64,000 nucleotides of DNA from Muriicola jejuensis (GTDB lineage: Bacteria; Bacteroidota; Bacteroidia; Flavobacteriales; Flavobacteriaceae): positions 62,001 to 126,000 of the forward strand of contig NZ_JAABOP010000004.1 in the NCBI RefSeq assembly GCF_010671595.1, written 5' to 3'. Position numbers and translations under genes: made by a program. Below are positions 51,587 to 60,238 of the stretch, piece after piece; the stretch's first letter is position 1; each line of letters starts with the position of its first letter. The notes under the pieces are model-generated. The model searched no databases. It saw only the letters and a program-made list of their open reading frames with translations, and was not told the origin of the DNA.

Positions 51587-52374
51587 CTCAGGCTCTCCCC
51601 CCCATCGGCTTTAACAATACTCCCATTGATCCAATGCGCCTCTTCCCTGCAAAGCAAGGACACTACGTTAGCCACGTCTTCGGGGGTGGTGATCCTCCCG
51701 GACGGGTTTCTTTTGCGGGCCATTTCTTTGATCTTCTCGCTGTTGGGGATCATTCCAAAGGAGGTGGTTTCGGTCACCCCGGCCTGAATGCAGTTGGCTC
51801 TGATGCCCAGGGGGGCAAACTCAAGGGCTATGCTTCTGGTAAGGGCCTCAAGGGCCACCTTGGCCACAGAGACAGCAGCATATCCGGGCATGGCCCTGGT
51901 ATTCCCTTCACTGGTAAAGGAGATCACCCGCATATCTTCATGTATAATCTTTTCGGAGACCAGGTTTTGTACCCATTCATAGAGGCTGAGGGCCATGGCT
52001 TTGAAAGTGATCTCAATATCTTCTGCACTCAATGCCTCCTGATCATTACTAACCATGGGTTTTAAGCTCCCTTTGGCAATACTGTGGACTAGCACCTTCA
52101 CCTTGTCTCCCTCCTTAAAATTGGATTTGAGCTGTGCCAGAATTTCCTTTCTTTTTTCGGGATTGACCGCATCTGCATTGAAGGAACAGAAGGCGGGGGC
52201 TTTTTTTTCGACTTCCAGAAATCCCTTCTGGATCTCTTCGAGGTCCGCCCTTCTGTCGCGGTGCACGATACAAAGAGCGTATCCCTCTTCCGAGAGTCTC
52301 CGGGCTGTGGCAAGGCCTAAACCCCGGCTTCCTCCCAGAATAATAGCCCAGTTTCTTCCTTTAAAATGGCTCAT
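51583..52374 (-). CDS. enoyl-ACP reductase-like SDR (FabI/FabL type)
   Basis: 263 residues. The cofactor loop GGSRGLG is at 14-20. Two marks favour an enoyl reductase over a ketoreductase: HSIAKGSLKP (97-106), the FabI/FabL 'HSIA' segment, and the catalytic spacing Tyr-x6-Lys (Y165-K172 in YAAVSVAK) in place of YxxxK. It ends in the typical INGSIVKADGG. It would complete the reduction of each acyl extension. The operon then lacks its own ketoreductase, which must come from elsewhere. It overlaps the dehydratase by four bases. Confidence 0.82.
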   Translation of the reverse strand: MSHFKGRNWAIILGGSRGLGLATARRLSEEGYALCIVHRDRRADLEEIQKGFLEVEKKAPAFCSFNADAVNPEKRKEILAQLKSNFKEGDKVKVLVHSIAKGSLKPMVSNDQEALSAEDIEITFKAMALSLYEWVQNLVSEKIIHEDMRVISFTSEGNTRAMPGYAAVSVAKVALEALTRSIALEFAPLGIRANCIQAGVTETTSFGMIPNSEKIKEMARKRNPSGRITTPEDVANVVSLLCREEAHWINGSIVKADGGESLR

Positions 52375-52432
52375 ATCCGCCTAATTGATTTACGGTCACA
52401 GTAAAGGTAGCACATATCTTCCTTTGTAAGGG

Positions 52433-53488
52433 TCACCATTGGATCAACACCCTCTGGGCGGAAAAACCAGGACCAAAACTCAGGATGAGTCCCTGCTCTC
52501 CTTTTGCAATATTTTTATCCATAAAGCGGTCCAACACATAGAGCACTGTGGCACTGCTCATATTTCCATAAAGCCTCAGGGTCTCACGGGTATCGTCTAT
52601 ATTCTTGCCCAGGGATCCGAAAAGGGATTCCACGGTCTCCACGATCTTCCTTCCCCCGGGATGAAAGACGAGGTGATCCACCTCAGTAATGGAGGTATCG
52701 TGTTTCCGCAGAAAGGGATGAATGATTTCAGGAAAGTGCTCGGTAATAGCTGTGGGCACTGAGGGATCCAGGATCATTTTTAACCCTGTATTCACCACGT
52801 CGAACCCCATGAGATGGGTGGCCTCATAGAAATGGTACATCTCTTCCCCTCGAATCACAGGCCCTGAGGCCTCTTCTTCGGAAGAAAGGAGGATACAGGC
52901 TGCCCCATCGCCAAAGATGGCTGCGCTTACCATATTTGCCATATTGAAATCATCCAGTTGAAAAGTGGCGGTCGGGCTCTCCACCGCAACCACGGCTGCC
53001 CTTTTATCGGGGTTGGATCTCAGAAACTGAGTGGCATAGATCATCCCGGAAACCCCGGCAGCACACCCCATTTCCGTTACAGGCAAACGGACCACATCCT
53101 GTTTCAACCCCAAATCGTTGATCAAATAGGCGTCTAAAGAAGGGATCATGATACCCGTGCAACTCACGGTGATGATATAATCCAGGCTTTTCGCCTCCCA
53201 CCCTTGTTTATCGAGGGCTTTTTGCAATACGGCCTTCCCGAGTTTTTTTACCTCTCTGGCATAGATGTCGTTCTTATCTGAAAATGAAGTGGCCGTAAAG
53301 ACCTCTTCAATATTCATGATCCCATACCGGCGGTCTACTCCTGCTGCTTCAAAGATCTTCAGTACTTTTCTTCTATACCTTTCTTCCTGTCCCGACAGCC
53401 ACAATTCTACAAAAGGAAGGATCTCCTTCGTATCCCGATGATAGGGCGGTAATTCCTTGGCTACAGTTGTTATATGGATGTTGTTCAT
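52433..53488 (-). CDS. type III polyketide synthase (chalcone/alkylresorcinol-synthase-like)
   Basis: 351 residues. The Cys-His-Asn triad of type III PKS is intact: C142 in EMGCAAGV, H276 in FHPGGRK and N309 in YGNMSSATVL, with the C-terminal SFGPGFSAQ replacing the classical GFGPG. Such enzymes condense an acyl starter with several malonyl-CoA units and cyclise the chain to resorcinols, pyrones or phloroglucinol. With fatty-acid-like genes downstream, the likely starter is a long acyl chain and the product an alkyl-resorcinol or -pyrone. It lies 58 bases upstream of the reductase gene and overlaps the methyltransferase by four bases. Confidence 0.9.
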   Translation of the reverse strand: MNNIHITTVAKELPPYHRDTKEILPFVELWLSGQEERYRRKVLKIFEAAGVDRRYGIMNIEEVFTATSFSDKNDIYAREVKKLGKAVLQKALDKQGWEAKSLDYIITVSCTGIMIPSLDAYLINDLGLKQDVVRLPVTEMGCAAGVSGMIYATQFLRSNPDKRAAVVAVESPTATFQLDDFNMANMVSAAIFGDGAACILLSSEEEASGPVIRGEEMYHFYEATHLMGFDVVNTGLKMILDPSVPTAITEHFPEIIHPFLRKHDTSITEVDHLVFHPGGRKIVETVESLFGSLGKNIDDTRETLRLYGNMSSATVLYVLDRFMDKNIAKGEQGLILSFGPGFSAQRVLIQW

Positions 53489-54207
53489 AGCAATGGTGGA
53501 TTAATGTGGCTAAAGCACCACTCATATCTGAAGGCCCACCTCCACTGTATGTGATGCGTCATTCCCGGAAGATCACGGGATAGGGCGAGCAATTCTTTTT
53601 TCGTAAAGCCTTTTTTGATTGAGGTAAGACCATCCTGTCTGGCGATATCCGTCCTCATAAAAACATAGGAAAACATCCTAAACAAGACATGGGCTATCCT
53701 GTTTCGGTCCAGGTCGTTGATCACTGCGCCTGTTCGCGCCAGGACGGAAAACTTTCTGATCAATTGTGTGATCTCTTCCTCCCTGAAATGGTGAAGCGTA
53801 AGAGTGCAAAGAAGAAAATCACAACCGTCCTTTTCCGGGGAGAGGTTGAACACATCTTCCTGAACAAAAGTGGTGTTTTTCAGATCGGCATTCTTCTTCC
53901 TGGCCAGGGCTATAGACTCCCCGTTAAGGTCTATCCCCTTCAGGTTAGCCTTTACACCGGCCTTATTACAGAACAATGCCACTTCCCTGAGCAAGGATCC
54001 GTCTCCACATCCCACATCAAGGATCTCGTATTCCTTTAAAGGATCTTTATCCATTAGCCTTTTAAGGGCTTTTAAGGTGATCCTGTTCCCGCCCAACATA
54101 TTATTGGCTGTATTGATGTCCTCCAGGATGGCTTTGATCTGATCCCGATTCAAATGGAGGTCATCCATTAGTTCTGCTTCCGTACTGCGCTTTTTATACC
54201 TGATCAT
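53485..54207 (-). CDS. SAM-dependent class I methyltransferase
   Basis: 240 residues. The SAM-binding loop EILDVGCGDGSLL lies at about 61-73, followed by GIDLNGESIALARKK and LLCTLTLHHF. In the srs phenolic-lipid operon the equivalent enzyme (SrsB) methylates the resorcinol ring, and the same job is proposed here because the gene overlaps the type III PKS and the FAD oxygenase by four bases each. O- or C-methylation cannot be told from sequence. Confidence 0.85.
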   Translation of the reverse strand: MIRYKKRSTEAELMDDLHLNRDQIKAILEDINTANNMLGGNRITLKALKRLMDKDPLKEYEILDVGCGDGSLLREVALFCNKAGVKANLKGIDLNGESIALARKKNADLKNTTFVQEDVFNLSPEKDGCDFLLCTLTLHHFREEEITQLIRKFSVLARTGAVINDLDRNRIAHVLFRMFSYVFMRTDIARQDGLTSIKKGFTKKELLALSRDLPGMTHHIQWRWAFRYEWCFSHINPPLL

Positions 54208-55319
54208 ATGGCTACCGGTTTTCCATGGGTTCTGCTGATGATCCTTTTCAGGGTACCCGGCGATCGGGATGCTATATTGAACAGAATGCCGGTGGCAGCG
54301 GAAGAGAGCAGAAGCCTCTGCAGGTACTGCCCGGCGCGGATACGCTGACCAAAGGTCTTATTCCACAGGCGACTATAATCTTTTTCCAGCCTTTTCCGGT
54401 CCGGCTTTTCTGCCCTCAATTGTCTGTTCAACAATTCCGAAGCGATCTTCGCACTGTGTATGGCCATTGCCATGCCATTCCCGCAAAGCGGATGAATGAG
54501 CCCTGCCGTATCCCCGCACATGATAATGTGCCCTTCCACAGGTTTTTTAGATGCAAAGGAGACCTGTGCGATAGTCAGGGGCCGATCGAATAGGATCTGA
54601 GACTCCTGCAGGAATTGGGCAAGTCGTGGATTTTTTGCCACAATGCTGTTGTTGAATTGATCGATGTCGCGAATTTTCTGGAAGCGGTCATAGGACACCA
54701 GATAACAGAAATTGACGGCCTTCGACTCTGTCATGGAGAGTCCGGCATAACCTCCCTCAAAACTATGAAGCCCTACCAGGTTCGGTGGGAAACCGGGATA
54801 GTGGTAATGCGCTTTAACTGCCAGCCAGGGTGACTTTGCATCCATGAAGGGGCGAGCCAGGTAGCGATCTATGCCCGACCTTTTTCCGTATGCCCCAAGC
54901 ACATAAGGTGCGGAATACAATTCGCCTGTATGGGTTCCCACCGTAAATAGGTCTTTGTCAAAATCCACCGAAGTCACAGTACAGAATGAGAATTCCACTC
55001 CTGCAGAGAATGCCCGGAGATAGAGTGTGTGATCCAGCGTAAACCTGCTGATCCCTATAGCTCCCAGGGGCAATTCAATTTTCAGGGTGTGATCCTTTGG
55101 CGTGCTGAATTCGAGGGTGTCAATCTCGACCTCAGACGGGAGATCTATATCCAGAGAAGATAAGTAAGGCAAAACCTCTTTGGAGAGGTACTCTCCGCAA
55201 ACCTTGTGATGTGGGTAACTTTCTTTTTCGAGCACGAGAACACTATGTCCCTCCTTCCTCAAATGAATGGAAGCCGTAAGGCCGGCCAGTCCTCCCCCGA
55301 TACAAATCACGTCATACAT
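54204..55319 (-). CDS. FAD-dependent monooxygenase/geranylgeranyl-reductase-like enzyme
   Basis: 371 residues. The FAD motif CIGGGLAGLTASIHLRKEG at 6-24 and E at the end of beta-2 (VLVLEKESY) are followed by the second FAD motif GDTAGLIHPLCGNGM. Members hydroxylate aromatic rings or reduce prenyl chains. In the srs operon a flavin hydroxylase (SrsC) oxidises the methylated resorcinol to a quinol/quinone, so hydroxylation is the likely role here. It is the first gene of the operon. A near-consensus -7 box (TATCTTTC, reverse of 55330-55337) lies ten bases before its start. Confidence 0.83.
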   Translation of the reverse strand: MYDVICIGGGLAGLTASIHLRKEGHSVLVLEKESYPHHKVCGEYLSKEVLPYLSSLDIDLPSEVEIDTLEFSTPKDHTLKIELPLGAIGISRFTLDHTLYLRAFSAGVEFSFCTVTSVDFDKDLFTVGTHTGELYSAPYVLGAYGKRSGIDRYLARPFMDAKSPWLAVKAHYHYPGFPPNLVGLHSFEGGYAGLSMTESKAVNFCYLVSYDRFQKIRDIDQFNNSIVAKNPRLAQFLQESQILFDRPLTIAQVSFASKKPVEGHIIMCGDTAGLIHPLCGNGMAMAIHSAKIASELLNRQLRAEKPDRKRLEKDYSRLWNKTFGQRIRAGQYLQRLLLSSAATGILFNIASRSPGTLKRIISRTHGKPVAI

Positions 55320-55329
55320 AGCAATCGGT

Positions 55330-55337
55330 GAAAGATA
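55330..55337 (-). promoter_or_regulatory. -7-like element for the phenolic-lipid operon
   Basis: On the reverse strand TATCTTTC differs from TAnnTTTG at one position and lies ten bases before the ATG at 55319, between the OmpA terminator and the FAD enzyme gene. No convincing -33 element is spaced correctly. Confidence 0.4.
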
Positions 55338-55349
55338 CAGAAAGCACCA

Positions 55350-55378
55350 ATAAAAAACCCGACAAAATTGCCGGGTTT
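55350..55378 (-). terminator. terminator after the OmpA-family gene
   Basis: Read on the reverse strand, AAACCCG (55378-55372) pairs with CGGGTTT (55361-55355), enclosing a ten-base loop, and is followed by TTT. It separates the OmpA transcript from the phenolic-lipid operon. Confidence 0.75.
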
Positions 55379-55398
55379 ATCAAAGTGACTGGATATTC

Positions 55399-56082
55399 CT
55401 ATCCTTTGGTTTTTTGTATAGCCTCCTGTTTGAGTTCCTCACTGGCGATGATCCCCAGTTCAACCCTCCTGTTCTTGGCTTTGCCTTCAGCGGTTGCGTT
55501 ATCGGCAATCGGCTGTGTTTCTCCATACCACTTGGTGGTAAATCGGCTGGCATCAATGCCCTGGCGGACCAGGTAATTGGTCACGGACTCAGCCCTGAGT
55601 TTGGAGAGTCCCATATTGTATTCGTCGCTCCCTGCACTGTCGGTGTGACCTTCCACGAGGATCACGGTCTTTGGATATTCCTTAAAAATCCCGGCGAGTT
55701 TATCCAGGGTCTCAACTGAGGTTCCTTTGATATCGGATTTGTTGGTGTCAAAATACACCCCGGCACCCTGACTAAAAGTGACGTTGATCCCTTCACCCAC
55801 ACGGGTGACCTCTGCTCCGGGGATCTCTTCCTGTATCCTTTCCGCCTGGCGATCCATACGGTTCCCAATGTAACCTCCGGCAGCACCTCCTACGACGCCT
55901 CCTATGATCGCACCGAGGACGGTGTTCCCTTTCCCTACGTTGTTACCGATCACGCCGCCGATCACAGCACCCCCTGTGGCACCTATGACGGCACCCTTCT
56001 GGGTGTTATTGGCATTTTTAACGGTATTACATCCCAGCATCAGGCTGAAGATGATCAATAAAGCTCCTGTTCTTCTTATCAT
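55399..56082 (-). CDS. OmpA-domain lipoprotein with glycine-zipper
   Basis: 227 residues. A lipobox (LMLGC) is followed by a Gly-zipper membrane-associating segment (about 28-75, GAVIGATGGAVIGGVIG) and an OmpA C-terminal peptidoglycan-binding domain (YFDTNKSDIKGTS, LVEGHTDSAGSDEYNMGLS, AKNRRVELGI). It should tether the outer membrane to peptidoglycan, like YfiB or Pal. It is preceded eleven bases upstream by the lipocalin-like gene, so the two are probably co-transcribed. Confidence 0.88.
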   Translation of the reverse strand: MIRRTGALLIIFSLMLGCNTVKNANNTQKGAVIGATGGAVIGGVIGNNVGKGNTVLGAIIGGVVGGAAGGYIGNRMDRQAERIQEEIPGAEVTRVGEGINVTFSQGAGVYFDTNKSDIKGTSVETLDKLAGIFKEYPKTVILVEGHTDSAGSDEYNMGLSKLRAESVTNYLVRQGIDASRFTTKWYGETQPIADNATAEGKAKNRRVELGIIASEELKQEAIQKTKG

Positions 56083-56093
56083 GGTATCCCTTT

Positions 56094-56576
56094 TTATTGT
56101 TTAGTGAATTCGTACACCAGCGTTACGGGCTTGGCGTCTACGGTGACATTTGATTTTAGCGTCATTTCAGATTCAGTCAGACGGGCGATGTTGAGTCGGT
56201 ACCCGAGGCCACCTGAAACGTCATTCCTTTTTTCGTCAATGAATTTAAATTGCAGCTGATTCGTATAATTTGCGGGATTGCTCACCACAGACCAACGGAT
56301 ATAGCGGTCCCCTCCCTGACAGAGACTCCCCTGCTGTATGGTATAGCGACCAGTGCTGTTGTTGTCCCGGAAAAACCAGTTACTCCCTTCAAAACAAATG
56401 GCATCCGCATCATTGAACAAGACCGATTTAAACATTCCCTGGTTATTTTCATATCGCACATCATTCAGGATCCAGGTGCCGCTCAGCATATTTCGTTGAT
56501 CCCTTACCTCCTTAGAGACCCCGCACGAAGCCAGGAATATCCCGAATAAGATCAAAATCAAACTTTTCTTTAACAT
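56094..56576 (-). CDS. lipocalin-like lipoprotein
   Basis: 160 residues from ATG 56576 (reverse strand), where a lipoprotein signal begins (FLASCG); the frame opens further to 56618. GTWILNDVRYENNQG near residue 34 is the typical lipocalin_5-type first strand of Bacteroidota proteins, followed by beta-strands (NWFFRDNNSTGRYTI, DRYIRWSVV) and the terminal VTLVYEFTK. The role is unknown; such proteins may bind small hydrophobic molecules at the envelope. Confidence 0.75.
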   Translation of the reverse strand: MLKKSLILILFGIFLASCGVSKEVRDQRNMLSGTWILNDVRYENNQGMFKSVLFNDADAICFEGSNWFFRDNNSTGRYTIQQGSLCQGGDRYIRWSVVSNPANYTNQLQFKFIDEKRNDVSGGLGYRLNIARLTESEMTLKSNVTVDAKPVTLVYEFTKQ

Positions 56577-56690
56577 ATAAGTGTATTTAGTATTCGTTCT
56601 TATATACGCATAAACCATCTATATAGTTTACTGGCCGTGCATTTTAATTAGAAAAAGAGGATTACTTGATAAATGGAAATTCGATTTGCT

Positions 56691-58667
56691 TCAATAGGCC
56701 AGTAATTGCCTTATTTCTTTGAGGATCCTGCCTTTGGGCAGATACATCTCCTCCAGAGGTCTGGCAAAGGGCACAGGAGTCTCCAGGCTTCCGATTCTTT
56801 TGACAGGGGCATCGAGATATTCAAAGCATTCCTCCATGACCGAAGCAGCAATATCGCTGGCTATTCCGCCAAAGAGGGTATCTTCCTGGATGACCATGCA
56901 TTTTCCCGTACGCCTGACAGACGAGAAAATCGCAGGAAGGTCCAGGGGCTGTAGCGTTCTGAGGTCGATCAGGTCTGCCTTGATGTCCGGGTTCGCCTTC
57001 AAAATCTCCAGTGCCCAGTGCACTCCGGCACCGTATGTGACCAGGGTAATATCCTCCCCTTCCCGCAGGAGGTTTGCCTTGCCGAATGGGAGGGTGTAAT
57101 AGGAATCGGGCACTTCCTGATATACACTGCGATAAAGGGCCTTGTGCTCAAAAAACAATACGGGATTGGGATCATTTATGGCCGTGGCCATGAGCCCTTT
57201 CGCGTCATAAGGAAAAGCGGGATAGGCGATCTTGAGCCCGGGGGTTTTGGTAAACCAGGCCTCATTGGTCTGGGAATGGAATGGCCCCGCCCCTACTCCT
57301 GCGCCACAGGGCATCCTGATGACCACATCGGCAGGTTCGTTCCAGCGGTAATGCACCTTGGCCAGGTAGTTCACGATAGGGTTGAAACCACTGCTTACAA
57401 AATCCGCGAACTGCATCTCCATAACGGCCTTCATCCCGTTTATGGATAGTCCCATGGCCGCTGAAACCACCGCAGATTCACAGATAGGGGTATTTCTGAC
57501 CCTTTCCCTTCCAAAGGCCTCCACGAATCCTTCCGTAACCTTAAATACACCTCCGTATTCCGCTATATCCTGTCCGAGAATGACGAGATTGGGATGCTGC
57601 TCCATGGATTGACGCAGGCCGGCCGAAATAGCATCGACCAAACGAATATTCGTTTGTTTATCAGATGGTATAATATCTTGATATACAAATTCTTTATATA
57701 CATCACTTATTTCAACACTTTCAGATGATTTTATCGCTTCCTCCTCGAAGGCGAGTTGCAGATTTTCATCGATTTCATGTATGAATTCCTTCTTTATGTC
57801 GACCTCTATTTCCTCCGTAAGGATCCCTTCTTCTTTAAGATAGACCGCATAATTTTCAATGGGGTCCCTGGCTGCCCATTCGTCCAGCAATGGCTGGGGC
57901 ACGTATTTGGTGCCACTGGCTTCCTCATGCCCACGCATGCGGAAGGTCTTGAACTCCAGCAGGACCGGCCTGGGTCTTTGGCGCAGGCTCCGGCTGAGGG
58001 CCATCACGCGGGTATATACCTCCAGGATATTGTTCCCGTCTATGATATAGGATTCCATCCCATATCCCTTCCCTTTGTCTGCGATGTGTTTGCATTTAAA
58101 TTGCTCGCTCACCGGTGTGGATAGGCCGTATCCGTTGTTCTCCACACAGAAAAGAACAGGGAGGTTCCAGACAGCGGCAATATTCAGGGCTTCGTGAAAA
58201 TCTCCCTCGCTGGTAGCCCCTTCTCCTGTGAATACAGCGGTCACTCTTTTGTTGTTTTTAAGAAGGTCTGCCAGGGCAATGCCATCGGCCACCCCGAGCT
58301 GTGGGCCGAGATGGGAGATCATCCCTATGATCTTATACTCCTGTGTGCCGAAGTGAAAACTGCGATCCCTCCCCTTGGTAAATCCGCTTTTCTTGCCCTG
58401 CCATTGAGAGAAAAGTCGGTTCAGGGGCACCTTCCTTGTGGTAAAAATACCCAGATTCCTGTGCATCGGAAGAACGTACTCCTCAGGGTCAAGGCACAGG
58501 GCAACTCCTGCCGAGATGGCCTCCTGTCCTATCCCGCTGAACCATTTGGAGATCTTCCCCTGCCGTAACAGGATCAGCATTTTTTCTTCGATCATCCTGG
58601 GTTTAAGCATAGCCTTGTAGAGCTCCAGGAGCTTTTCTGAAGAGAGGCCATGATGTTTGAATTGCAT
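56691..58667 (-). CDS. fused E1 alpha-beta 2-oxoacid dehydrogenase (branched-chain type)
   Basis: 658 residues from the ATG at 58667 (reverse strand); the open frame extends upstream with an unlikely leader. The alpha part (1-330) has the TPP motif GEGATSEGDFHEALN ... ENNGYG. A short AT-rich linker (about 57.63-57.74 kb) leads to the beta part from about 360, with GQDIAEYGGVFKVTEGF and CESAVVSAAMGLSING. It decarboxylates 2-oxoisovalerate-class acids and makes branched acyl-CoA with E2 and E3, which are not in the window. Branched acyl-CoA is the normal fatty-acid primer in Flavobacteria, so it may feed the lipid operon nearby. Confidence 0.87.
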   Translation of the reverse strand: MQFKHHGLSSEKLLELYKAMLKPRMIEEKMLILLRQGKISKWFSGIGQEAISAGVALCLDPEEYVLPMHRNLGIFTTRKVPLNRLFSQWQGKKSGFTKGRDRSFHFGTQEYKIIGMISHLGPQLGVADGIALADLLKNNKRVTAVFTGEGATSEGDFHEALNIAAVWNLPVLFCVENNGYGLSTPVSEQFKCKHIADKGKGYGMESYIIDGNNILEVYTRVMALSRSLRQRPRPVLLEFKTFRMRGHEEASGTKYVPQPLLDEWAARDPIENYAVYLKEEGILTEEIEVDIKKEFIHEIDENLQLAFEEEAIKSSESVEISDVYKEFVYQDIIPSDKQTNIRLVDAISAGLRQSMEQHPNLVILGQDIAEYGGVFKVTEGFVEAFGRERVRNTPICESAVVSAAMGLSINGMKAVMEMQFADFVSSGFNPIVNYLAKVHYRWNEPADVVIRMPCGAGVGAGPFHSQTNEAWFTKTPGLKIAYPAFPYDAKGLMATAINDPNPVLFFEHKALYRSVYQEVPDSYYTLPFGKANLLREGEDITLVTYGAGVHWALEILKANPDIKADLIDLRTLQPLDLPAIFSSVRRTGKCMVIQEDTLFGGIASDIAASVMEECFEYLDAPVKRIGSLETPVPFARPLEEMYLPKGRILKEIRQLLAY

Positions 58668-58768
58668 GATATTCGATCTAGGGTAGGTCCGGATTAATGG
58701 CGTAAATGTAGCAAAATTGACAAGAAGAACACCAAGGGCCTGAAGATCATTTTCGTCAGGGAATTTAG

Positions 58769-58776
58769 TACCTTTG
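58769..58776 (+). promoter_or_regulatory. -7 element TACCTTTG before the 2OG oxygenase
   Basis: Exact TAnnTTTG match 21 bases before the ATG at 58798. It overlaps the in-frame TTG at 58774, which rules out that earlier start. Confidence 0.5.
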
Positions 58777-58797
58777 AAGGGTTCGAAAATCAAAGAT

Positions 58798-59748
58798 ATG
58801 AATGCAATTCCCAGTGTGGACCTGAGAGACTACCTCTCGTCAGAGCCCGAGAAAAGACAGAAATTCGTGAGGGAGCTCGGAGGAGCCTTCGAGGACATCG
58901 GTTTTGTGGCCCTCAGCGGTCATTTCCTGTCAGAGGAGCTGATCGCCTCCCTGTATTCCGAGATCAAGAAATTCTTCGCCCTCCCTCAGGAGGTCAAGGA
59001 TCAATACGAGATTGAAGGTATAGGCGGCCAAAGGGGATACACCTCTTTCGGAAAAGAACACGCCAAGGGAAAGAAGGAGGGAGATCTGAAAGAGTTCTGG
59101 CATTTTGGACAATACGTGGAGGACGATCCAAAGTTGCTGGCAGAATACCCTGCGAATGTGGAGGTAAAGGAGTTGCCCGACTTTAATGTGGTTGGAAAGG
59201 AAGCCTATAAAATGCTGGAGAAGACAGCCAGATATGTGCTCCGGGCACTGGCCCTCCACCTCGAACTGGAGGAGACGTATTTCGACCACTATATCCGGAA
59301 TGGGAATTCCATCCTCAGACCTATCCACTATCCCCCTATCACGGAAGAGCCCAAAAACGCGGTCAGAGCCGCGGCCCATGGAGACATCAACCTGATCACC
59401 CTTTTGATGGGAGCACATGGCAAAGGGCTGCAGGTGATGAACCACAAAGGGGAATGGGTCGATGCCATCGCCAGGCCCGATCAACTCATGATCAACGTGG
59501 GGGATATGTTGTCACGGCTCTCCAACAACAAACTCAAATCGACCATCCACCAGGTGGTAAATCCCCCCAGGGAATTATGGGGAAGCTCCAGGTATTCCAT
59601 ACCATTCTTTATGCATCCCATCAGCGAAATGCCTCTGAATTGCCTGGAACACTGTATAGACGAAGAGCACCCCAAGTTGTACGAGGATATCACAGCAGGA
59701 GAGTTTCTCCACGAGCGGTTGATAGACCTAGGACTTATCAAAAAGTAG
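58798..59748 (+). CDS. isopenicillin-N-synthase-family 2-oxoglutarate/Fe(II) oxygenase
   Basis: 316 residues from ATG 58798. The Fe(II) triad is HxD in AAHGDINLITLL and the distal H in STIHQVVNPP, and the 2-oxoglutarate-binding RxS is in RYSIPFFMHP. The N-terminus shows the DIOX_N pattern (IPSVDLRDYLSS, FEDIGFVALSGH). The substrate is not evident; the family hydroxylates or desaturates many small molecules. It is divergent from the E1 fusion gene across 130 bases and is followed 23 bases later by the SUI1 gene. Confidence 0.88.
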   Translation: MNAIPSVDLRDYLSSEPEKRQKFVRELGGAFEDIGFVALSGHFLSEELIASLYSEIKKFFALPQEVKDQYEIEGIGGQRGYTSFGKEHAKGKKEGDLKEFWHFGQYVEDDPKLLAEYPANVEVKELPDFNVVGKEAYKMLEKTARYVLRALALHLELEETYFDHYIRNGNSILRPIHYPPITEEPKNAVRAAAHGDINLITLLMGAHGKGLQVMNHKGEWVDAIARPDQLMINVGDMLSRLSNNKLKSTIHQVVNPPRELWGSSRYSIPFFMHPISEMPLNCLEHCIDEEHPKLYEDITAGEFLHERLIDLGLIKK

Positions 59749-59771
59749 ATGATTCTGGTGAAATTTTCAGT

Positions 59772-60101
59772 ATGGACCTTCAAGACCAACTAAAGAACCT
59801 CTTTCCGGACCACATCCCTGAAAAGGATGAAAGTAAGCCAAAACCTAAGTCCAGATTCTGGTTGCAGGAAGAGCCTGTACTGTGCAAATACGAAAAGCGG
59901 AAAGGGAAACCAGTTACTATTCTGGAGGGGTATAACGGATCTGACAAGGACCTCAAAATCCTAGCCAAAGAACTAAAGACCCTTCTAGGCGTAGGTGGCT
60001 CCTTTAAAGACGACAAGATCATCATACAAGGGGATTACAGGGACAAGATCATGGAATTTCTGCAGGAAAACGGCTTTAAAACCAAGCGCGTCGGGGGATG
60101 A
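59772..60101 (+). CDS. SUI1/eIF1-like (YciH) translation factor
   Basis: 109 residues from ATG 59772; a much longer upstream reading frame overlaps the oxygenase gene and is spurious. The SUI1 core is seen in RKGKPVTILEGYNGSDKDL, then LKTLLGVGGSFKDDKIIIQG and the Gly-Gly end KRVGG. YciH-type proteins bind the small ribosomal subunit and can influence start-codon choice. Confidence 0.88.
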   Translation: MDLQDQLKNLFPDHIPEKDESKPKPKSRFWLQEEPVLCKYEKRKGKPVTILEGYNGSDKDLKILAKELKTLLGVGGSFKDDKIIIQGDYRDKIMEFLQENGFKTKRVGG

Positions 60102-60238
60102 TCCACTAAAGATTACCGTATCGGTATTGACCCCATTGAAGTCATTGATCCAAACCCAGGTTATGTGTTAATTATTTTAATCTTTATCGATTAAATGTTA
60201 CTTTTAAGGGTCGAAACCTAATCAACAACTTCATTTGC

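Noticed and set aside
59454-59771. Long upstream extension of the SUI1 reading frame
   Set aside because: It overlaps the 2OG-oxygenase coding region in another frame and shows no similarity to the SUI1 fold; the ATG at 59772 is the real start.
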